Assembly (NCBI RefSeq): GCF_024868665.1
Contig: NC_079905.1
Span: 9,325,080 to 9,389,079 of the forward strand
Source of the DNA: Triplophysa rosa
Lineage: Eukaryota > Chordata > Actinopteri > Cypriniformes > Nemacheilidae
Length of the DNA: 64,000 nt
Direction of reading: 5' to 3'
The notes beneath the pieces are model-generated. The model ran no database searches. It was given only the letters and a program-made list of their open reading frames with translations, and was not told the DNA's origin. This document shows, in pieces, positions 56,502 through 64,000 of the stretch. Position 1 is the stretch's first letter. Every line of letters begins with the position of its first letter. The translations under genes were made by a program, and so were the position numbers.

Positions 56502-59500
56502 TCAATGATCCATCAATTCTGTATCCTCAAAACCATGAAATGACTCCACATCGCTGTCTTTCTCAAAGATCTTTTTCAACGCAAGGATGCCAGCTGATGG
56601 GGAAGGCAAAGATTTAGGAGAAACAACACCGGGAGAAGCGTCATGTTGAGCGACAGTTGATATCTGTTGCTTAACAGCTTCATCTTCTTGCAGTTTACTG
56701 GCAAAAAGAGCCTCAGTAAGACTCCTCATAAGCTCTGAAGGTTCCTCAGATGTTGATTCTGGGTTTGTGCTCAAAACCTGATCGAAAGAACGAAAAAGCA
56801 GTTTTGGCTTCGCTCTCAGAACATTCAGTATCTCAACGAGCCAACCAGAGAGAATACGTGCCAAATCGGCAGGCTTCGCTTCAACCAGTTCCTGCGGTTC
56901 TGATGTCACATGCTGACTCCAGCAGGCTTGCAGAAACTCTCGTAACACAGGCCCCGCGCAAGCCTCCAAGGGCTGCAGACGACGTGATGTACTGCGAGGG
57001 ATCACCGTTGGCAGAGTATTAGCACTGTTGAGCGCTGTCAAGAAATCATCAGCCATGTGTCCTTTGTAGGTATCCATTATCAACAATCCTTTACCTCCAG
57101 AACTGGGGTTTACATGTGGTCGCCATACCTTGTTCAACCAAATCTCCAGTCTTTCTTCATTTGTGAACCCCTCTGGTTTAGCCTCCAGGATGATGAAGTC
57201 AGGCAAGGATGGGGCATCCGGGCTAAATGGTTCACCTTTGAGAAAAAGCATGGTGGATAGCATGGTACCATCAGCCAAGGCCGTGAAGACAACATCTATC
57301 AGCGGAGCGGATGTACCCATCAACTTAAAAGCAGACATCATGGAGGACGAATCTGCGGAGGCTCCATCTAACTGCTCCATGTCTATAAAGACGGACAGCT
57401 CATCCATGGCACCAATCCCAGACAGCCTAAAACTCTGAGAGGCGATTTGCCGGTTCAAAATGCTGATAAAGGAACGTAAAAGCTCCTGAGACTTCTGCGG
57501 AAGCAGTTTCCTAGATGTGGCAAATGCCTGCAAGCCTAGATCATGTCTCAGTAAGAAATCAACCACCCAGTCATAAGAGATGATTGTCGCACCATCACTT
57601 CTCATGAACTCGGAGGCCTTGTTGAACAGGTTAGCTTCATCGATGGGCAGCTGTTGCTCACGTTGGTACAGCACCCATTCGACTAACCTGTCGGCCGCCT
57701 GTGGAATCGAGCTTTCTGCACTTCTCAAGGACTGGAGCTGATGTTTCCGCTTCAAAAGCAAGGACTGAATTTCTTCCGGCTGAGTGCCAAAGTGATTCGC
57801 AGCCTGTGGGACACCAGAGCAAAGAGCGTACAGCACAGTTTTCAGCTGGGGTGACTTTTCCACCATTTTTCCTAAATCCATGCGAGATGATCTTCCATTC
57901 AGAATGGATCTGGTTGCATCTTGCTTTGCCTCACAGTTTTGGTTTGGCACGCTTGGTTTTATATTGTCAACCTGAATGGGAAGGGATGGTGTATGGGCAG
58001 GTCCGGCAGGGAGAGTTATTATGTAGCTGGGCCGAGGGTGGGGTTTGGGGAAAGGATATGATATCTTGTCCACTTGCAAAGGCAAAAGGGACCTCATGTT
58101 GAGTCTCTGACCACCTTTGATTAAGTCCGTTGGGATGAAGACAAACCTAAAATGACAAATTCATAAGACAGATGACGAAAATGACTTATGACACTTGGCA
58201 GAATGTACAGGTAATACAATGGTGTTTGCATATCAAAAATAGTTCTTTGCAGTAATGTCTTTACAGTCTCTAATTTAAATGTCTACAATGATCTCAGGCA
58301 TGACATTTTTTACTATACAGATTTTACTATATTTGCCCTTTTCTAACCAAATCATTCTTTGAGCAGAGAGAGCACATGCAATCAATTTGAAATTGACATA
58401 CCTTTTAAAACCACGTGAAAATCCCTCTACAGAAGAAAAATATTACTAATCAGTCGACTGTAATAGCAAAGAACAAGATTGTCATATTGATTATCAAAAA
58501 AAATCCTACCACGCAGGGTGCAGCGGCTTGCTTGATGTGTAGGAAATTTAGTAAGATGCCTGGCCATTAAATCTCCAATCTGAGTTTTGTATTTGCAGTC
58601 GGTACAACTTAGACGTCCCCTCCTATAAAAGATTATGATTTATTCAAGTCGAAATGCCACAACAGCCAAAGGGGAAGAGAATTCGTGTCTTACTTTGGGC
58701 AGGATTTGTACAGTGTGATGTATTTTCTGGTGCTTTTGTGAGAAACATGTTCACTGCAAATAAAGACAAAATTAATCATTTTTCAAATATTAAGTTTCGT
58801 AAAATAAATGAAATATTTAGAATAACATTTTTCACCTGATCATGTGATTGGCATATGCTCTGGAACAGCAGGTGTGGTATCGACAGAGTGAACAGCGCAC
58901 ATAGGTGGGAAAATGGTTGGAAAAACCCGGAATCTCATAGCTACATTCAATGCAGAACTGTTTTTCTATATCATTGCTGGAAAATTAGATGATGGTCATT
59001 AGTCAGATTAATATGAATCCTATTTTTTTTTGAAAAATAAAAGATCAACAAAATATTTAAAAAAAAAAGTAATTTAAAAAACAAAAATAAACACTCACTA
59101 TTGCTGCTCAAATTTGACCATCAGCTCCACCATGTTTTCCACTGGCTTTTTCTTTTCGGGAATGACTGTATTGGTGACATTTTGAGATGCAGGAGTGGTT
59201 GACGTGGTGTCTGAAGAGATCTTTGACTCGCTAGAGGTGGATGTGTTCATCTGAGATGCTCCTACATGACTGTTGCTAGGACTGTCAGGAACTTGATTCG
59301 TTGCATAAGCTCTAATGATTACCTGAGACGGACATAGTACAAGAGTCAACATGCAAGTCATCGAAAACTCAATAACCCCCCGGTAAATTGATGCAATTAG
59401 TTATAAAATGATCCTATTCTGAAGCAAGAACAACAAAACCTTGCATCTGTGTTAAACGATAAAATCTGTGAAAAAAGACTGTTACTGTAGAGATGTTAGA

Positions 59501-62500
59501 GTCTCTTACCCTTGTGCCAGGCCTGAGGCCCTGCAACTGTTTGGGCTTGACACACGTCCTGTGGAACCTGTGCTTGTGTTCTATCTTCTCCTTTGCGAAC
59601 AGGAACTGAAGTCGGCATTTGTCACAATGCAACACACTTTTTTTCTGGACAAAACATACGTAATCAGGACTGAAACAAAACTTTCTCACAAGATGCAACT
59701 ACCACTTTAAAAGGATAGTTAAATCTTGTCATCATTTTCTTACCCTCATGTCATTTCAAACCTGTATGACTTTCTTCTGCAGAACACAATAGAAGATTAT
59801 TTTAAAGACACAAAACCACTGAGACATTTCTCAAACGATCTTCTTTGGTGTTCCACGGAAGTAAGCGTCATGTACAGATTTCAAATGACTGAATAAATGG
59901 TGAAATAATTCTTAGGCATATGATTTAATGGGATACTTTCATCTAAACATGATTTAATGATAATGTTCAAACTGAATTTGAACAGTACTTGGGTAGTTCT
60001 CACAAAACAATATCATTCGTTCTTGAAAACTTCATTTTTTTTATGCCACATAATATTTCTCAAGACCAGAAAAACACAGACATGGGGGTAAACCATACGA
60101 ATATAGAATGAACAGATGATAGACAATGGGTTGGTTTTTAAAATATTACTCCAACCATTGTAAATATAAGCAAATGAGCAGCAACATGATGTGGCAATGC
60201 TGTTTATTTTAGCATTTAGCATTTTTTAGCATTTAGCAAGTCCCGCCATAGAAATACCCAATGCTGAGCATCTACATCACTCTTTACCTGATGTTTAAGG
60301 TAGTGCACTTGGTAGCTGGTGCAAGACTTGAACACTTTCAGGCAGTAGATACACATCAAAACGCAGGTGTCCTTATGTAGCTCAGCAAAGTGATTAATAA
60401 CATCTGGGAAGAACGAGGAGCGGAAATCGCACACCTGAGGTGCAAAAACAAAGCAATCATTAGCACTTTCACTGGTTCACATGTTCTAGAGTAAATTATT
60501 CTGACAAAGGATTTCATTTCAGTAGCTAAAAAGCTTAAAGTGATAGTTCACCCAAAAATGAAAATTCAGTCATCATTCAGTCACCCTCTTGTCATTTCAA
60601 ACCTTTATGATTATCTTTCTTCCGCAGAACACAAAAGAAGATATTTTGAACAAAGTTGGTAACGGGACAGCATTGGCCCCCAATCACTTCTAATGTAGCG
60701 AATGGGGGCCAGTTAACAACATTCTTCAAAATATCTTCTTTTGTGTTCTGCGGAAGAAAAAGTCATAAAGGTTTGAAATGACATGAGGGTGAGTAAATGA
60801 TGACATTTTTTTGGGGGGGTGAACAATCACTGAGTAAATGATGACACACTTTAAGGTGGAACACACAAGCCAAGTTACCTGACAAATGTAGGGCATCTCG
60901 CCAGGCTTGTGCGCGTGTTTCATGTGATTCAGAAAGAGGGGCTCATTATCAAAGGACCACTCACAGATCCTACACACTTCTGTAGAAACGAAATGCAAAA
61001 AATAACTGGAGGCAATATAATTTCATCTCAATATAGCACAGCCTCTTGTAAACCTACTGCTTAATTTTTCATTTTAGACTTACTTGAAGACTCTACTTGG
61101 CTGTGGACGGACTCAACGTGACACTGCAGTTGAAATGGTGTTGAGAAGTTTCTGAAGCAATGGTGGCACATTGTATGACTGTCCATCTCTCCTGATAAGT
61201 GCTCCACTTCAATGTGGTGTCTCATGTGGTTCATCAGCCTTTAATATTAAAGGTCGAAAAATTACTTCTACAATCTACCAGTAGCGAACCCTCAGGGCCC
61301 TCTGATGATCTAAACTATCGTAAAAAATTATATTTTAAAACTTTAAAATATTATTTTTAATAAAAGTCGGCCGATTTCCCCTATTAGATATGTATACTTG
61401 ACTTCCTGGATCGATGCAGACTCTATCCACGTGAGATTTCCAAGTCTCACAAGCAGTGGCGTAACTTTGTTTTGAAAAGTGGTAGGGTCAGAGATGACAA
61501 AAACAATACTTTTATAGTTATAACTCGTAATAACTCGTTGGGAATATTTATCATATATAGTGGGCGGTCTGTCCATTGGCTACTCCGCTTTTCGACTCCA
61601 GCTCTCACAGTATGTGGTTCCCAAACTGTAATTTGGGGAAGGTCACTTGGCTTTTGCGGTGCACTACACTTTAAAACAATTCATTCCTATGACTAAAAAT
61701 GTCACTTGTTCATTGGTTTACACGTTTTTGAGCTTGGACACTGGATGCACAAGCAAGCGCTGCGAGTGCAGATGATGCACGCATTTTTATACTGGCCGCA
61801 TTTCTGAAGACTCTCTGTATTCTGCAAATATAACTTACGAGTGTGAGCAACGGGAGATGGTGAGAAAGCAGCACATCCTGCGTTTTCCACGAGTTTTAGA
61901 TGTTAATGCCCCCTAAACAATACACATCTTCAGCAAGCATTTCTTAATTTCTTCCAAAAAGTGGCGGGGACATGTCCCACCTGTAAATTACACCTATGCT
62001 AACAAGAGTAATTCAAGATCAAGGAGCAGTCACAGTTCTGTGATGTCATACGCTGTCTGCGCAGCCTCTGCATGATGCAAGAAATCGAACGCGTGCATAC
62101 ATAGGGGGGCTACAATGAGTCTACCGCTGACAGTACAATAGTAAATCAATGAGAGAGATTAATTTTGAGTGACAGTAAAACTGACCAATTATAAATCATC
62201 TTTCTAAACGGAGCGCACTTTGTTTTTTGCTAACTTTCCGCCATCTGGGGGGTTGTTCGCAAGCAGTCTCGTAAAGCGGAAAAAGCACCAGAAGGTGGTT
62301 CGCCAAGATTTTTTATAATCATAGTTTATTCGCTGGTGAATCTCTGTTTACTGTCTGCTAGTGTAGTCACCGGTTTTCTTTGCTGAGAGCGCTCCACTGA
62401 GGTGTCGCTTTTTAAAATGGTATTGTGTACGTTAGTCTGTGTTGGTTTTATGATCAGACTGGGTGGCAGTGTCTGTCATGTGGTCCATTACGCTGAAGAG

Positions 62501-63959
62501 CACATACACACGGCACGCCGATCATAATGCATATGTGTAATCATGATTTGTATTTGTATTGCGTGTTACTTTGCACGTGCGCAGAGGGCCAAGGCTCAAA
62601 CGTCACGGTTCGCCACCGCAATCTACAATAAGTTCTCGGCTCGCATACATTTTTGAACACAGAGAAAACTGCTTAACCATCTATGGTGTAAATCCACATT
62701 TCATTTCAGAATTACTCACTTGAAAAGTCACTAACACAAAATAAACACAAATAAAGTTGTCTTCACAGTGTAAAATGCTACATAAAATCTCTTACTTGAT
62801 GTTGCCCATCAGCCTCTTGTCACAGAGTTGACACTTCATTATGACAGTCTCTCGTCTGGTCTCTATATTGGTGGTTCGACCCGGGCGCTGCCCGTAGAAG
62901 AAGTCTTCGACTAACATGATCAGTCTGCCCTGGTTGTCCAAATCCCCAGAGCCTGGACTAGGCACTCCCGCTGGTAACTCAGAAGCGGTGACATGCTTGA
63001 GCGAAGATTCTGAAGATTTGGAGAAAGACACAGGAGTCTCCAACATGGAGGGTTGTGAGCCTGATTTCTCACTCGGGCACTTGCTTTTTTTAGTTTTGGA
63101 TTTAAGTCGCCACACACTCCCAATAAGCTCCTGATTGCATTGCTAGAAAATAAAATAAGACAAATAATTGAATAAAGTGTGTAATTCAAAGACTTAAGTT
63201 AAGAAATGCCAGGAGAGAACAAACAAATCCAGACATACACAGAAGTATCCACGGAGGGCTTCACTCTTTTGGTATCTGTATTTACAGCGAACGCAGACAG
63301 CTGAAAGATTGGAGCCTTTTTTAAACACTGTAAAAAAAAAAATCTTAAACATCTTTTTTTTAAATCAAATTTACATATACAGTATACAACCATAAAACAG
63401 CAAGTGATAATCAGTGCGACAACAGAGAGATACAACTGAAACAGTGCATTTTGTGAATCTAACCATTTGTTGTTGTGACAGGACGGGCGGCGGGGTTTTG
63501 TGCCTGACGTTTCTCGGTCTGTGACTGTCGCTGACCTGGAGGTCTGGTTGTTGTTTTTGTTTGCATTGTGATGGCTTTGGTGGGCTGACTTGGGTGACTC
63601 AATACTAGACCAGCAGCTGCTGCAGCTCCAACATTAAGTTTTGTGAGCTTTATAACCTTTACTGTTGTGCCTAAGAAAACCAACAAATTTATTATTGCAC
63701 TTTTAACATTAAAAGACACTTATTATTACTTAAGACACATAATAAAATGATATTCTGGTACCTGTAGCTGTGGTTGGTAGGATACTGGAAGGTGTCATGT
63801 TAAGAGAGGTCATCCCAGGAGCCACTGAAGTGACGCTCTGTAGGTTTGAAGTGTTGAGGGTGACCGGGATCTGCAGTCTGGACATGTTTCCAGGGGACAC
63901 GGGCTGTGCTGCACTTCCTGTAGTGACCATCCGTGGAGAAAGTAACTGTGGTGCCTGAG
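56502..63959 (-). CDS. pogz: Pogo transposable element with ZNF domain protein (POGZ), C-terminal 13 exons; N-terminus outside window
   Basis: Nuclear chromatin regulator (HP1 and LEDGF partner) built on a domesticated pogo-type transposase. Exons in transcript order: 63959-63762, 63670-63464, 63300-63239, 63142-62796, 61238-61084, 60979-60879, 60434-60288, 59644-59510, 59322-59099, 58976-58836, 58622-58510, 58426-58402, 58146-56502; 1165 codons plus stop in one frame. The order is a Ser/Thr/Gln-rich region, a run of C2H2-like zinc fingers (CRICEWSF...[14 protein letters not shown]...[13 protein letters not shown]...HKHRFH), a CENPB-type helix-turn-helix ([17 protein letters not shown]) and a DDE domain. 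Candidate acidic triad codons are at 57381-57383, 57072-57074 and 56964-56966 (LQPLE). The tail carries the motif DVESFHGF. About 245 N-terminal residues are missing at the window edge compared with human (1410 aa). Confidence 0.94.
59706..59812. repeat. Half of a family A MITE
   Basis: AAAGGATAGTTAAATCTTGT, CATCATTTTCTTACCCTCAT, TTTCAAACCTGTATGACTTT and CTTCTGCAGAACACAATAGA match the left arm of the 60535-60832 copy; the right arm is missing. Lies in a pogz intron. Confidence 0.7.
60535..60832. repeat. Foldback MITE, family A (well-preserved copy)
   Basis: Starts TTAAAGTGATAGTTCACCC and ends in TTTTTTGGGGGGGTGAACAA. Long inverted arms carry TCTTCCGCAGAACACAAAAG and CTTTTGTGTTCTGCGGAAGA, joined by a short loop near 60670-60700. 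Lies in a pogz intron between two zinc-finger exons. Confidence 0.88.
61239..62795. other. Large pogz intron
   Basis: About 1.56 kb between zinc-finger exons. The block from about 61452 (CAGTGGCGTAACTTTG) to about 61998 (AAATTACACCTATGCT) looks like a decayed transposon, and 62000-62640 has CpG-bearing sequence of unknown nature. No coding region or RNA gene is recognised. Confidence 0.4.
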
Positions 63960-64000
63960 CTAAAGAGATTGAAAAAATACTTTGATTATAAAAACTATTT

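Noticed and set aside
61343..62040. Possible gene fragment in the large pogz intron
   Set aside because: Frames are short and overlap on both strands; the block looks like a decayed transposon and the pogz frame is complete without it.

Overview
The window is a stretch of vertebrate nuclear DNA, most likely from a cypriniform (carp or zebrafish-like) fish. The evidence is long intron-containing genes with GT-AG borders, 3' ends carrying AATAAA, and ray-finned-fish repeats: foldback MITEs ending in '(T)TAAAGGGATAGTTCAC', a tRNA-derived SINE with the tail GTAAGTCGCTTTGG, an L2 LINE 3' end that shares that tail, hAT MITEs with 8-bp target-site duplications, and many microsatellites. The species assignment is inference. 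No bacterial, viral or CRISPR-type system is visible.

Layout, left to right. fbxl2 (-, 339-7917; F-box/LRR ubiquitin-ligase adaptor). susd5 (+, 9971-16166; Link and sushi membrane protein). crtap (-, 19394-21887; cartilage-associated protein). fkbp9 (+, 22555-27818; ER prolyl isomerase with four FKBP domains and two EF-hands). sytl1 (+, 29754-32899; synaptotagmin-like protein 1). A papain-type cysteine protease of the counting-factor-associated-protein-D type (+, 35843-42174). An SLC22 transporter nearest SLC22A13 (-, 44095-50280). psmb4 (+, 53042-54909; proteasome beta-7 subunit). pogz (-, 56502 to beyond 64000; zinc-finger and DDE protein, N-terminal part outside the window). I rebuilt all nine coding sequences exon by exon; every reading frame closes, with lengths in exon nucleotides divisible by three (pogz is in frame from its first visible exon).

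Gene order joins pieces that are apart in human. fbxl2-susd5-crtap keeps the order and relative orientation of human 3p22.3, and psmb4/pogz keeps the tail-to-tail arrangement of human 1q21.3. Between them sit fkbp9, sytl1, the cysteine protease and the SLC22 gene. crtap and fkbp9 are head to head with 667 bp between their start codons; both families act in the endoplasmic reticulum, and CRTAP acts on procollagen, so shared control is plausible.

Non-coding space is dominated by transposon relics: two hAT MITEs with exact 8-bp duplications, a 459-bp solo-LTR-like element with a 6-bp duplication in slc22 intron 1, about nine copies or fragments of foldback MITEs, a 1.3-kb element with long inverted ends, and a (GATA)n array directly against an fbxl2 splice acceptor. 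Nothing here looks like a wholly new biological system. The most useful observations concern gene structure, shared promoters, splice signals and repeat biology.
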